Assembly (NCBI GenBank): GCA_012934845.2
Contig: WNNJ02001739.1
Location: 496,001 to 560,000 of the forward strand
DNA length: 64,000 nucleotides
Origin: Pomphorhynchus laevis
Lineage: Eukaryota; Acanthocephala; Palaeacanthocephala; Echinorhynchida; Pomphorhynchidae
Direction: 5' to 3'
Made by a program: the position numbers and the translations under genes. How positions within the stretch are numbered: position 1 is the stretch's first letter; the number at the start of each line of letters is the position of its first letter. Of the stretch, positions 46,587 to 56,663 are shown piece after piece. The notes beneath the pieces were generated by a model. The model had not been told where the DNA came from. It searched no databases and was given only the letters and a program-made list of their open reading frames with translations.

Positions 46587-46679
46587 GAAATACCGAAGAT
46601 TGTGTTCTAAAGGCAATAGCCAGGATGTTGTTCAATAAGCGCGAAACATACTATGCGACGTGTATCACACCTATCCGAC
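46587..46679 (+). CDS. Candidate host exon (gene G, exon a)
   Basis: Open between an AG (46585-46586) and a strong donor GTAAGA (46680). It encodes NTEDCVLKAIARMLFNKRE then TYYATCITPIR, with good codon composition in AT-rich surroundings. It leaves one base over at the end. The exon at 56504-56663, if it starts at the second AG (56506), supplies two, giving a proline and an open junction. That phase fit can happen by chance one time in three. The protein is not recognised. The acceptor pyrimidine tract is weak, so this is the less certain part of the gene model. Confidence 0.35.
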
Positions 46680-47550
46680 GTAAGATAAGCTTATCCCTTG
46701 CGTGATCAACATCTATGTGTTTTCGGGGCTGCGAAAACACAAAAAACATCATGAAAACACATCTATGTGTTTTCACATAAACTCGTTGTACGGCTTATTT
46801 GTGCTGACTGATTCGTTCCTTAACTTTTGGCTGGTTTGTTCTATGTACTTTATATGACAATTAGAAAATGGAATTCAATATATTAGCCCATCAGAGGTTT
46901 TATTCGGCTCTAAAATAGATCTAGATAAAAGCGTATAAAAATTATAAAAAATACAGACAGTTTGTTATATTTCTAACAAAAGGCATGATATAATGTATTT
47001 TGATATAATGAATTCAGAATTCATGTGACACTAATTAAAAAATTCATTTTACAAAAAATATAAATATTATATTTATAATATATTTATATCTATAATATTT
47101 TCTTGATTAATTAAATGCTTGTACATGTATGACAGAAAAATTAATTGTGGTATAACATACTCCAAATATATTTATAATTCTTTATCCTTTAGCAACAAAA
47201 GAGATTATGTATTATCATATATTATTCATATATCATAATATTATATATGATAATATTTTTTTATTTCTTTATCCTTTAATTAAAAAAGAATTCATTATTA
47301 TCTTAAATTTAAATTCCACAAAGAATATTTTTATCGACGCAATGTTTTAAATCGCAATTCAGATTTATTAAATGATTAGTTCTTCGTTATTGCACAATTA
47401 TATGCAATTCAAGACAAAAGTAAATGCATTAATTAATACAATTGAAAAAGATTTTAGTGTGTAATACACATTGTGAAATATATGAATACATTGTGTAAAA
47501 TATTATAATAAACTTATATTATAATATATAAAATCTTTATATATTATATA
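46680..47550. other. AT-rich spacer (candidate intron) with small hairpins
   Basis: Contains GAAAACACATCTATGTGTTTTC (a palindrome near 46753) and a second ATCTATGTGTTTTC near 46709. Otherwise AT-rich; it ends at the mariner. Confidence 0.5.
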
Positions 47551-47773
47551 CAGAGTATTTCATTATTATAGACCCCTTTTGCATTATTATAGACCCCTAT
47601 TTGCATTATTATAGACCCCTATTTGCATTATTATAGACCCCTATTTGCATTATTATAGAACCCTTTTTGCATTATTATGGACCCCTTTTTGCATTATTAT
47701 AGACCCCTATTTGCATTATTATAGACCCCTATTTGCATTATTATAGACTCCTCCTTCAGGTTGCTTTGGTTCA
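47551..47773. repeat. Left TIR with nine 22-bp units
   Basis: Units run in the inverted sense (CATTATTATAGACCCCTA...) from 47561. Units 5, 6 and 9 carry single differences. The array ends with CTCCTTCAGGTTGCTTTGG, mirrored at the right TIR. It probably offers repeated transposase binding sites (inference). Confidence 0.95.
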
Positions 47774-47836
47774 TGTTATTTTTTACGAATAACCATAATA
47801 TAATTTTAAAACTAAAAATATAAAAAGGTATTTAAT

Positions 47837-48889
47837 TTAAATAAAATCAGCATGTACAATTGCTTGTAAAACCCATCTTCTCATATGTTCAAAGTATCCA
47901 GTCATTATGAAGTTATCATTTGTAACTATGTCATTAATTACACCAATAAGCATTTGAGGATTGGTAGATGCGGGTCGTTGTTTGACTCTTGCTTTTAGAC
48001 ATGCAAAGAATTCCTTAATAGGATTGAGCTGAGGAGAGTACGGAGGTAAGAACATAAGTATGTAGTTTTTCCTGTTAAACGCTTCGCGAACCTCGGCTGT
48101 CTTGTGTATGGATGCGTTGTCCATTATTACATATTTCCTGTTGTTGCTTTCTAACGGTGGAAACTTTGAAGAAATGAATTCTATAATATCAATAGATTTA
48201 AAACTTCCGATTTTGGTTTTATGTGCGAAAACATCAGAAGTTGTTATAGCACACAGCAGTGAAACATTTACACCTTTCGAATTTGGGACATTAATAAAAC
48301 ACTTCGTATTTTTTGGCGAATACCCCATTTTCTGATGCAAATGTAGATTAAACCCAGATTCGTCAAGAAAAATCAATCTGTCATCGGCAATCGTATTGAT
48401 AGTTGTTCCATATTGGGCCCTTGTTGTTTTGTTGATGTTACTGTTTCTATTTATCGGAACCAAGGTCAGCGTCTTCCTTGTGTAATTCATTTTCTTTATG
48501 ATTCTTGAGACGGTTGAAATGGAATAGGAACCTAAAGCATAGTATGAAGAAAGAGTAGATGCCAGTGTTTTTAAACTTGCGCATGGGTTAGAAGCTATCT
48601 CTGTAGATAAAATGCTTTTCTCAAACGACAAATTTTTCAAGTTCACTGTGTTTTTTTCTCCAGCAGTTTTAAAATTTGTTAAATCAACAAAATCCCCATT
48701 GAGATATTTCTTATATAACCTTTTTACTGTACTTTTTGATAGGTTTAATATAGAAGACATGTCCTTAAAGGTTAAGTCCTTTCCCTGCTGATTGAGAAAA
48801 CATTCTATAATGTTTCTGGTAATCACTTGTCTCTTTTTACGTGTTTCTTCTTCATGTTCTCTGCTGGTTTCTGAATTTTGAGTATTCAT
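47837..48889 (-). CDS. Tc1/mariner-type transposase with D-D-K triad
   Basis: 350 residues, complete. Residues about 25-65 form a helix-turn-helix (LTFKDMSSILNLSKSTVKR) for TIR binding, and a second DNA-binding segment lies at about 85-135. The DDE domain has LIFLDESGF (D176) and YVIMDNASIHK (D257). The third motif PPYSPQLNPIKEFF has lysine 292 (codon AAG) where Tc1/IS630 enzymes have the glutamate of NPIE, exactly 34 residues after D257. Glutamate 293 is next to it. A single G-to-A change from GAG would explain K292, in which case this copy is inactive. Use of E293 (a D35E spacing) is the alternative. The methionine start is chosen because it opens the frame and lies just inside the right TIR. 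Confidence 0.95.
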   Translation of the reverse strand: MNTQNSETSREHEEETRKKRQVITRNIIECFLNQQGKDLTFKDMSSILNLSKSTVKRLYKKYLNGDFVDLTNFKTAGEKNTVNLKNLSFEKSILSTEIASNPCASLKTLASTLSSYYALGSYSISTVSRIIKKMNYTRKTLTLVPINRNSNINKTTRAQYGTTINTIADDRLIFLDESGFNLHLHQKMGYSPKNTKCFINVPNSKGVNVSLLCAITTSDVFAHKTKIGSFKSIDIIEFISSKFPPLESNNRKYVIMDNASIHKTAEVREAFNRKNYILMFLPPYSPQLNPIKEFFACLKARVKQRPASTNPQMLIGVINDIVTNDNFIMTGYFEHMRRWVLQAIVHADFI

Positions 48890-48920
48890 TCTCGGGTAAA
48901 ATTTTTATTTAAATATAAAC

Positions 48921-49183
48921 CAAAGCAACCTGAAGGAGGGGTCTATAATAATGCAAATAGGGGTCTATAATAATGCAAAAAGGGGTCTATAATAATGCAA
49001 ATAGGGGTCCATAATAATGCAAAAAGGGTTCTATAATAATGCAAATAGGGGTCTATAATAATGCAAATAGGGGTCTATAATAATGCAAATAGGGGTCTAT
49101 AATAATGCAAATAGGGGTCTATAATAATGCAAAAAGGGGTCTATAATAATGCAAAAAGGGGTCTATAATAATGAAATACTCTG
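48921..49183. repeat. Right TIR with eleven 22-bp units
   Basis: Units start every 22 bp from 48938 to 49158. The last one merges into the terminal GAAATACTCTG. Two more units than the left TIR, so the arrays change length independently. Confidence 0.95.
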
Positions 49184-49185
49184 TA

Positions 49186-49559
49186 ATATAATGTACTTGC
49201 GCATAAACCGTTCTTGGTTGATCTTCAAGATACTTACTTTAGATTAGAAGAGCTCTTTTTGGAGTGACCAATTAGGATATCCTTTGGTCCCAATCATTTG
49301 TATTATTCTCTGTCTTTCAACATGTTCTGTTTGTACTGATGATCATACTAAGGCTGGTCGTTCTGGCAGCTGCTATTTTGTATTTTTGCATTTGGTACGA
49401 ATTCAAGTTGTGAGGATACCAAGTTATTCCGGTTTTCCTGTATAATTCAGTTGTTAGGCCTTGTGTTAGGGCTAATTAGGCCTAATTCAGTTGTTAGGCC
49501 TTAAGATTTAGCATTTAAGAAAGTGATTGTGTTCTAATAGATACGTCATATTTATTGAG
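49186..49559. other. Spacer after the mariner
   Basis: GC-richer than average, with AATTCAGTTGTTAGGCCTT repeated near 49445 and 49484. It may be the 3' part of the Penelope-like copy that follows, but no coding match was found. Confidence 0.4.
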
Positions 49560-49990
49560 ATTTTTGGGCTCAATTGTTGAAGGGTTAAACATTGAGTATC
49601 ATAATAGCATCGTCCATGTATCTCCACCACTTCGATTTTTTAGAAATGCGTTCACATGTGGTTTTATCCAATTGTTGCGTGTATAGATTTGCTAGAATTG
49701 GGTCAAGTGGAGACCCTAATGAAACTCCGTAAATTTGAGCACAAAACTTACAGTTGAAGCTGAAACAATTAAGGCTTGTACACCACAATGGTGCTTACAC
49801 ACCATTGTGGTATGCTTAAAGATGGTGATGCGCATTCCTTTGAAAGTAGTTCAGCTGCTAGGTTCATTGTGTAGTTTTTAATGGAATATTAGTAAGTAAG
49901 GGTTTTCTTAAATAACTAAACATAAGATAACCGACAGAAACAGAGAAGACAGAAAGCAACAAACTAGACGAAAACAAATCAATAATGACA
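49560..49990 (-). mobile_element. Penelope-like element P4, 3' part (target of LINE A6)
   Basis: The minus-strand frame 49788-49585 reads GVSLGSPLDPILANLYTQQL then KWWRYMDDAIMIL, the B and C motifs of a Penelope-type RT, with YMDD as catalytic box. This lineage differs from the AT-rich P1-P3. Its N-terminal part lies at 55310-55990, on the other side of LINE A6. Upstream (49780-49812) is a hairpin built of ACCACAATGGTG and its complement. Broken and inactive. Confidence 0.7.
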
Positions 49991-50011
49991 TTGTTAGTAT
50001 TCCTACATGAC

Positions 50012-50798
50012 TCACGGCATCAGGTTTAGGGGATCTGAGCCCTCCAACCGATCCAACACGCCGCCTTCAAACTGAACCACTCGGGGTCTTTCACCCCCCC
50101 CCCCCCGAAGAATCCAATCGAGACGGACTATGCTGGGTAAACCAGAGACGAGGAGCTTAAGAAACCTTAGCATTTGCTCTAGGGGACGTCCTATCGAAAA
50201 GAAGACTAATCCCGAGATGGCCAAGTGCCCCAGAGGCACACCTGGGTTTTCCCTTTCAATGACATGTTGAGCCCGTTTTAGGACCCGCCTAGCTTTCTTC
50301 AGGATACGTTTCAATCTATCCAGGTCAGCTTTCGTCCACTAGTTCACCGTAACGGTGAACCCCGGGTATTTTACTCGACTTATAAAGGTGGGGTGTGGTT
50401 CATAGGCAAATATGGAGGAGAGCGCAGAGAGTGCAAGTCTCTTGAGTTTTTGCTTTGTTGCAGGGGGTGCCGTAAAAGACTACCACATGCGATTTTGCGG
50501 AGTTTAAAATAAGATTGGATTGGGGTAGCTGGTCTTTTAATCTTAAGAAGAAACGGCTGATGTGAGAGACTACGTCTTTACACCTGCGTATAGTGAACAG
50601 GGCTGTAGTGTCATCAACGTACACCATTAGACGTTGTTTGCGTTTGAATATTTTAAATAGGTTAATGGAAGCAGCAAGATATGAGATAGGAGCAAGAGGG
50701 GAGCCTTGGGGCACACCCGTAATAGGGTAGAACTGATGCGCATCAGGGTCGTCTTCATAGTAAAATCGCTTGATGTACAGCATAATCTCCAACCTGTT
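50012..50798 (-). pseudogene. LINE-A ORF2 RT second half and C-terminus (copy A6)
   Basis: After the LTR fossil: LYIKRFYYEDDPDAHQFYPI, TGVPQGSPLAPISYLAASIN (motif B) and LMVYVDDTTALFTIRR (motif C, YVDD). FFLRLKDQLPQSNLILNSAK is the primer grip/thumb side. Near the end LKRAQHVIEREN and GRPLEQMLRFLKLLVSGLPS match A1. A gap or frame change separates 50400 from 50314, and a C-run at 50091 sits in the C-terminal frame. Confidence 0.8.
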
Positions 50799-52563
50799 AT
50801 TAACAATGACCAATGAGGCTTTATTGAACAATCTAAAAAGTAAATTTATGTTAGTATTTATCACAATCTTCCCCCGTTACATAGTCTTCAAGATACTTGA
50901 GCTTGTGTCTTTCACAGGTGAGATAGCTTCGACGCTGTTTGTTTTCGATTTCAACAACCTGGACATCTGAATTGTTAATTGCTGGATCCGGATCTTCTGA
51001 AACGGACGAGGACAGTTTCCGTAGGATCATTTGTGCGAGGTAAAGGATATCCATCAAGCAAAGTAAATTTGTTGATGGTCGATGAGTAGTCGATCACCAT
51101 TCGCTTATTAACATTGCGACTTGTCACGATGAGTACTTGAGCACGCCAGGGAGAATAGCTCTTCTCAATGATTCCTTCCCGTAATAATCGTTGAATTTCC
51201 TGTTTGATAAAATGATATTGTTCCAGAGTTCGGCGTCGCGATTTGGTTTGTTGTGGGAAACATTCGGAATTCAGTCGATGGAACAATTTAGGGCATGCCA
51301 ATTGAAAAGTGTGGTTTACATCGGTATGTAATCATAATGCATTTTTCTGAACCACCAAACGATATACTCAACTTCTCAAAACGAGACAATAATGGATAAC
51401 CGAGAATGACTTCTGCACATAGGCCATCCATGACATACATCTCTCCGTCATTTATGACAGTTCCGTTGTACGATATTATTGCTGAGCATAATTGTGATAT
51501 TTTACATTGTCTAGTCTTCGAAGCTAGATAGACTGTTTCATCACATGGATGTGTGTTTAATTTACAATTAACTACCGACGATACAGAAATGAAATTCGCA
51601 GCGCTCCCTGAGTCGATTAGAGCGCACAAAATAACACCGTTGATCTGAATATCCACGGCCATTCGGTTTAGTGTTTTAGATAGTAGCTGACACGAGATAG
51701 ACGCCACATCGATCTAATTTACGTGATCTGAGTTAGTCTGTGAGCTAGATCTACAGACCTTAGCAAAATGGCCTAATTTACCACATTTTCGACATTTTAC
51801 AGTACGAGCTGGACATATATTTCGTGAATGTCTCCTGCTACCACAAAAAGTGCTTGGCGTACTGCTACGAGTGTAGTCTCATCATTATCTTCGTTGGTTT
51901 CGTAATTTTTGCATTGACAAACGGATACATATGTATACGTATCGTAATTACTTGAACGTTGATAACTTCCAGCTTGCAATCCGGCTTGTTCTAGACTACG
52001 CGGAATATCAAACGTTTCTCGTAAAGTTAGAGTCGTGCGTTCGAGAAGACGTTGTCTTATCGTTGGCGAGCGTAAATCACGAATGAACGAATCACGAACA
52101 TATTCAGATGTTCGTCCACCGAGACTGCAGTAAATTCACAATTCATAAGACCTTGGAAAAACTAATCGACTGTTTGCTGCTTGCTCGTGGAAAGTAAGTG
52201 ACGGTTGTAAATGATATTGCGTGGCTTAACGAAGAGTGATTCCAATGTTTGGGCTGCTTCGTCAAACGTTGTACATGTGTTGACTGAATTGTTTAAGGAT
52301 CCGCTGATCAAGTTAATAAGTATAGGCAGTTTCTGTGCATCCGTCACATTCTCCAAGATTGCAATGAAGGAAAGCATACGCGTTTTCCATTGACTTCGAT
52401 CTGCATTCGCGTTGGGGCTATCTGGACTAACATTGAGAATTTCCGGCTTCAGTAGTTTGTCCATTCGGAAAATGCAATTGTTCAACAATTTTTTATAAAC
52501 AATGACCAATGAGGCTTTATTGAACAATCTAAAAAGCAGATTAATGTTAGTATTTATCACACA
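50799..52563 (-). mobile_element. Ty3-type (Mag-like) LTR retroelement fossil inside LINE A6
   Basis: About 1.76 kb. End repeats of roughly 65 bp (50799-50863 and 52499-52563 on the + strand) begin TGTGATAAATAC in the minus sense and contain an AATAAA signal. They differ at about three positions, so the insertion is moderately young. Parts in order: gag (from about 52465), a zinc-knuckle region (about 51750), protease (about 51650) and the first part of RT (about 51250-50980). Most of pol is absent. It is broken, with several breaks besides the large loss. The flanking LINE continues on both sides. Confidence 0.85.
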
Positions 52564-53386
52564 CCTTGTTCACTATTATCGCAGGCATACCGAGGGACCT
52601 GAGAGAAGATATCACAAAGGGAATAGAGATGCGGTCAAATGCAGCTGAAAAGTAAAGGAAAACAGCCACAACTAGACGATGGCTATTCACCCGACAAAAC
52701 TGATCCACCTTATCAACTGCTGAATGGACCGAGCGACCTTTGACAAACCCATTAAAACCTGGAGGGATCAAATTATGCCTACTTAGATGATCGCGGATTT
52801 TACGAGCAAGCGCTTTTTCGTAAATCTACACGAGGGAATTTTGAATCGAAATGGGCCGCAAGTCTTTAGAACAAGATACCGGATTTTTATTTGGAATAAA
52901 AACACGTCTACTAATAGTGATGCGTGCCACATCGGATGAGGAGGCTAAAAGCATTGTGACGGCCACCTATCTTCTCTGATCGGCTGTCAAACGTTGACAG
53001 ATCCGAGAAGAAAGTGGAGCGACGGATTTGGAGGTGCCCGAGAGTGGACCCCAGGAGTTAAGGATATCCGTAACAGATAGATCCCTACTCCCGAAGTTAC
53101 ACCAAGGGGGGATTGTTTGAGGTGATTGAGTGTCTCCATAGTTGCGAAGAGCTAGTGACTCCTCCAGAACTTTGTCAAGGCCTACATTCCCTATCCAAAC
53201 CAATGCTCTATCTTTCCAACAAGCAATCTTCTCCTTCTTGAAAATCTTCGAAATGGAAGACTGAGAAGGATTAAGGCGAGCAATACTCGTCCTATCCCTA
53301 CTCAGCTGGAACCTATATCTAGTGCTCAAGTATTCATTCGATAGAGCCTGTCCGGCGGAAACAGAGATACTAGGGAGGTTAAGCAA
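52547..53386 (-). pseudogene. LINE-A ORF2 linker and RT first half (copy A6)
   Basis: The linker (53386-52967) has RYRFQLSRDRTSIARLNPSQ and LSVTDILNSWGPLSGTSKSV. RT (52771-52547) has GFNGFVKGRSVHSAVDKVDQ and LVVAVFLYFSAAFDRISIPF (motif A, aspartate kept). It is cut at about 52563 by the LTR fossil; the RT continues beyond it. Confidence 0.8.
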
Positions 53387-53391
53387 TTTCG

Positions 53392-54311
53392 CTAAGACCT
53401 TGAGTTTCGTCGAAGTGGGGTTACATTACGACCTTTATAAGTAGTCGATAAAATCGCGGTAGCTTGCGAAAAGAGGTAGGTATTAAATTCGGTCAGACTC
53501 TCATTTCCTATTCTTGGAGAGAGTTGGATAGCCGCTTGAAAGAAGGCCACTCTGATCGGATCAAAGTGAAACCCCGTTCGAAGCAACAAATCTTTATCAA
53601 TTCTCCAACTAATTAGGTCATAATCGGTGGACAATTGCTGGCGCGACTGTTCCGTGCAGAGAGATTTTAACAACCACCTAGAGTGAAGCAGTAAAATGTC
53701 GAGGATATAATTTGTTGATGTGCAATGAAAGGTAGGGGACGGAGGTTTGTGAATGATATAACTGTTCCTACCTCTGCGAAGTACTGCATTGATCCAACGA
53801 CCAGTTCTGTAGTTGAAATCCCCAAGTATCATGTCATAGCCGCTGTGAAACTAATAAACAAGACATGCTGGACATAAATAGTTTAATAGGAGGGAGGATC
53901 TTAACGAGCACTTAACTAAGGTCAAGAGTCCTTGAGATGAAGAGGAGTGAGGTTGGGTTATGTACGGAGTATAGTGGGAACGAATGTGCTTTGGAATAAA
54001 TCGAGTAATGTCCTGGAGGAGACGGATAAACCGCGTATCATGAAGGAATATAACATCTGTATCTCTACCGGATAAAAGTCTAAGGGCAGAAGCATCTCCC
54101 GAATTCCACTGAAGGATATTAAGTGAAAAAAACTCACGAGTACATTGCATTGTGATGGACTAGTTGGAAGTAGGATTGCCGACCTAGACAGAGCCAGGGA
54201 CGGAAGGTTTCCCTTCCCGCCACTCTCGCCGTCCAAGGTGGGTACTTGCCCGTGGGCAGCATCTTCATTTCTCCGAGCGGCTACTATATTCCCCTTTAGC
54301 ATCTTTCCCAA
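53392..54311 (-). pseudogene. LINE-A ORF2 endonuclease (copy A6)
   Basis: Frames 54150-53851 (FFSLNILQWNSGDASALRLL, then DTDVIFLHDTRFIRLLQDIT) and 53832-53392 (MILGDFNYRTGRWINAVLRR, then DYDLISWRIDKDLLL). In the QETR-type motif the glutamate reads HDTR, a changed catalytic position. GDFN is intact. A frame change and missing segment lie around 53840. Equivalent to 41121-41910 in A5. Confidence 0.8.
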
Positions 54312-54593
54312 CTTTAAGGGGGGACGGGATGCGCCGAAGCCCCCCTCTTCTTTGACTCAGGAACAGCAATAGGTATAGGCGAGACCGGATTTGAACTGAT
54401 GACGGATAGAAGGGTAGCAACCAAATCTTCTATCTTCTTGATGGCCGTCTTGACACGCTCATGACAATATGAAGTATGCCGCCGTCAGTCATTTGCGAGG
54501 CTGTGTGAGCAAATGTTTCCGTGACCTTCACCGGCGCTTGCTTGATGAACGAGTTACGATAACTCTTGAAGTGAATGCATTTTCGTGATCAGG

Positions 54594-55260
54594 CTAGATG
54601 GCTCTCACCGCAGTTGTAACAGATGTGTGAGCCATACACTTTTCTCCGGAAATTAGTCCCTGATAGGAAGAAGAACTGCAAATACCGCATGTTTTCGGTT
54701 TGCAGCAGCTAGAAGGCCAGTGCCCCCACGCGTGGCACTGGTTGCAATGCGGGAAAGTATGTTCATCGTTGTTTATAACCCAAAAGCGTAGGTTATTCCC
54801 TAAAACATGGTTGAAGGCCGTCTTTGAAAGAATCTCCGCCTGTTCTGTTGGTGCGGAACAAAAACATATAGACAGAGGGAAGCCGCTCTTCCCCATGACT
54901 GTTCGAAGATTCAATACTTTAAATATAGATTGAAGATATTCTATCTTTTCACTTCTAAGTGACTGGGAAGATTTGAAATTTTAATTGAAGCCAGTATCGG
55001 TCTAACCTGGATTATGCCCATATCCTTAAGTGTAGAATCAAAGAAGTTCACATAGCTTTTAGTGTATCTTCTGTTGCAATTGAAAGTTTAATATCGGTTT
55101 CAAAAATTTTTATTGAATTGAACAAAATTCTGTTTGTGTATTTATCGGCAAAAGGTCGTAAGAACGTATTGATCAGATTATGCCTTTCAATAGACTTTAA
55201 TTTCTTTATAATAACAAGATTTTTTTAACTTTGGGATGGGAGGGAGTACGTCCACACCCT
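54594..55260 (-). pseudogene. LINE-A ORF1 (copy A6)
   Basis: The first part (about 55260-54990, two frames) has KKVSNVSIVTEG and ERHNLINTFLRPFADKYTNR, then LFNSIKIFETDIKLSIAT, colinear with copy A5. The second part (54914-54594) has NLRTVMGKSGFPLSICFCSA and two zinc knuckles, HCNQCHAWGHWPSSCCKPKT with CGIC after it. It supplies the knuckles that are garbled in A5. Several frame changes, so it is not functional. Confidence 0.75.
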
Positions 55261-55309
55261 CCGTAACAATTGAAACGTTACTGACCTTTTTTCCAACGAT
55301 TTCGGATTA

Positions 55310-55990
55310 ATTTTACCTTTTTTGGGCCATTTTCGAAGAAAATTCGATCTGTTTTTATTGGTAAACTGCGGAATATTGTATATAATGATGTGATATTAGC
55401 GGTAACAAAATGTTATGTTTTTGCGAAAATATTTCTAACTTTGAGGGCGAAATCCGAACCGTTTTTGAAATATGTGTTCGTCTTCGGAATAATGTTTGAT
55501 AGTAATTTGTTGATCAGTTTTGCTAGTTTGTGTTTGAAGGAAGAATATCATGTAATGATAGGTTGTATTTGAATATGTGGTTTGTGTATTTTTGGGAGTA
55601 GGTACATGAAGCTGCTACTGGCTCCTGTTGAGCGTATTTTATTGTACATATCTTGTGATAGGCGTTTATACTTAATTGGAATAAACGATTATTGAACTGT
55701 CACTCATGTGGTAGATTAGGATCTTTGTTGAGTGAAATAAATTGTGAGGAGTTGAGAATAATCTCACCCTGATCAATGTAAGTAGTGTGATCTAATGCTG
55801 CTAGAGCTAATCCTTTATCAGCTTTACAAAATACTGTATTTGGGTCATTTCCCATTATGGAGATGTTCTTCCTAATCTTATGAGGTATGTTATCGGGTGA
55901 CTTCCGAGATTGTGTTCTAGCGTTTTTATCGTAATCAGCTACATCAAAGAAGGTATATCCCGGTAGTTTTTGAAGCATTAGTTCACTATT
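55310..55990 (-). mobile_element. Penelope-like element P4, N-terminal part
   Basis: Frame 55978-55700 reads MLQKLPGYTFFDVADYD and, further on, NTVFCKADKGLALAALDH, the K-x-D-K-G motif of Penelope-type RTs. FISLNKDPNLPHE follows. Downstream (in other frames) come LLPKIHKPHIQIQPIIT and VTANITSLYTIF near 55560-55350, the finger and motif-A region. The rest of this RT is at 49560-49830, beyond LINE A6. Broken and inactive. Confidence 0.75.
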
Positions 55991-56503
55991 GCATCAAATA
56001 TCAATTTAAGAAATCCTGATCTTCAGAGCAAAATCAGGGCCGAGTGTCCAAACGTGTGTTTCGTCTAGAGTTATTAAACCTGCGACTAGACCAATTATAG
56101 ATATAATCAATTAATAAATTGATTATAATTAATTTATTAAAATTAATAAAATTAGTATATTTTTATTCTATATTAATTAGGTTCACCAAACAAACCAACT
56201 AGTAAGTACCGAAAGTCTGAAAAATAAGAATGTTAGTTGTATGTTTTCTCGCGTGGGAAATGACAGCTCAACATTTAGTTTCTCAATAATTATTTTCTTA
56301 GTCATACAGTAAAACATATTTTTATAAATATGGTTCACTTAAATGGCTTTCTTTATCGTATGATTTTTATTAACTGCTTTATCAGTTATTTTTTATATAA
56401 GTATATTAAGGTAAAATTTGGTTTTGCAATATTATAATCTTCCTACTCTAACTGTGAATAATATAATATATAATATTGTATCTATTGTATAATATTTTTA
56501 TAG
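55991..56503. other. AT-rich spacer (candidate intron)
   Basis: A short ATG-led frame MVHLNGFLYRMIFINCF at 56330 ends at AAG/GTAAAA (56410). It could be an alternative first exon, but its phase does not fit the next exon. Otherwise nothing is recognised. Confidence 0.4.
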
Positions 56504-56663
56504 AGCACTGTGTCTGGTAAGATTACAAGCTAAAATTGATTTTGATGTAAATTGGCCAAACAATTACATTCGAACAATTCCGGATGTTTCGAGTTGTCAG
56601 CTGGCTTTATTCTACTACCAGGAAAAACGACTCAAACGCCTTGTCTATATTGAACAAAATCAG
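56504..56663 (+). CDS. Host exon (gene G, exon b)
   Basis: 53 codons without a stop, in a GC-richer island between TTTTTATAG (acceptor) and CAG/GTGTGT (donor). It reads ALCLVRLQAKIDFDVNWPNN, YIRTIPDVSSCQLALFYYQE and KRLKRLVYIEQNQ. Codon use is balanced, with CTG, GTC, CGC and CTC codons that AT-rich noise would not give. The exact acceptor may be 56504 or 56506 (TATAG or TATAGAG). It ends on a codon boundary, as does the start of the exon at 60725. Family not recognised; the sequence is soluble, basic at the end, with no membrane segment. Confidence 0.65.

Larger units (their letters stand above)
47551..49183 (-). mobile_element. Tc1/mariner-superfamily transposon with tandem-repeat TIRs
   Basis: 1633 bp, flanked by TA (47549-47550 and 49184-49185), the expected target duplication. 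The outer ends are exact inverted copies: CAGAGTATTTCATTATTATA and its complement. Inside them each TIR is a tandem array of 22-bp units (GGGGTCTATAATAATGCA plus four variable bases): 9 units on the left (47561-47755) and 11 on the right (48938-49183). Both arrays end inward in the shared AACCAAAGCAACCTGAAGGA. A single transposase gene fills the middle. The intact ends, uniform units and unbroken ORF point to a young insertion. Confidence 0.95.
50010..55290 (-). mobile_element. LINE family A, copy A6 (most complete), inserted in P4
   Basis: On the minus strand: ORF1 start near 55260, zinc knuckles at about 54700, endonuclease 54150-53400, linker 53386-52967, RT 52771-52547 and 50800-50400, C-terminus to 50012. 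The element is about 3.5 kb once the 1.76-kb LTR fossil inside the RT is discounted. It lies within a Penelope-like element, which flanks it on both sides in the same orientation. Decayed, with frame breaks throughout. A poly-C run (50091-50106) sits near the 3' end of ORF2. Confidence 0.85.

Noticed and set aside
47551-49183. CRISPR-like array (regular repeats at both ends)
   Set aside because: Units are contiguous without unique spacers, inverted at the two ends, and belong to the TIRs of a eukaryotic transposon.
54145-54933. ORFs on the + strand opposite LINE ORF1 and endonuclease
   Set aside because: They are antisense shadows of the minus-strand LINE-A copy.
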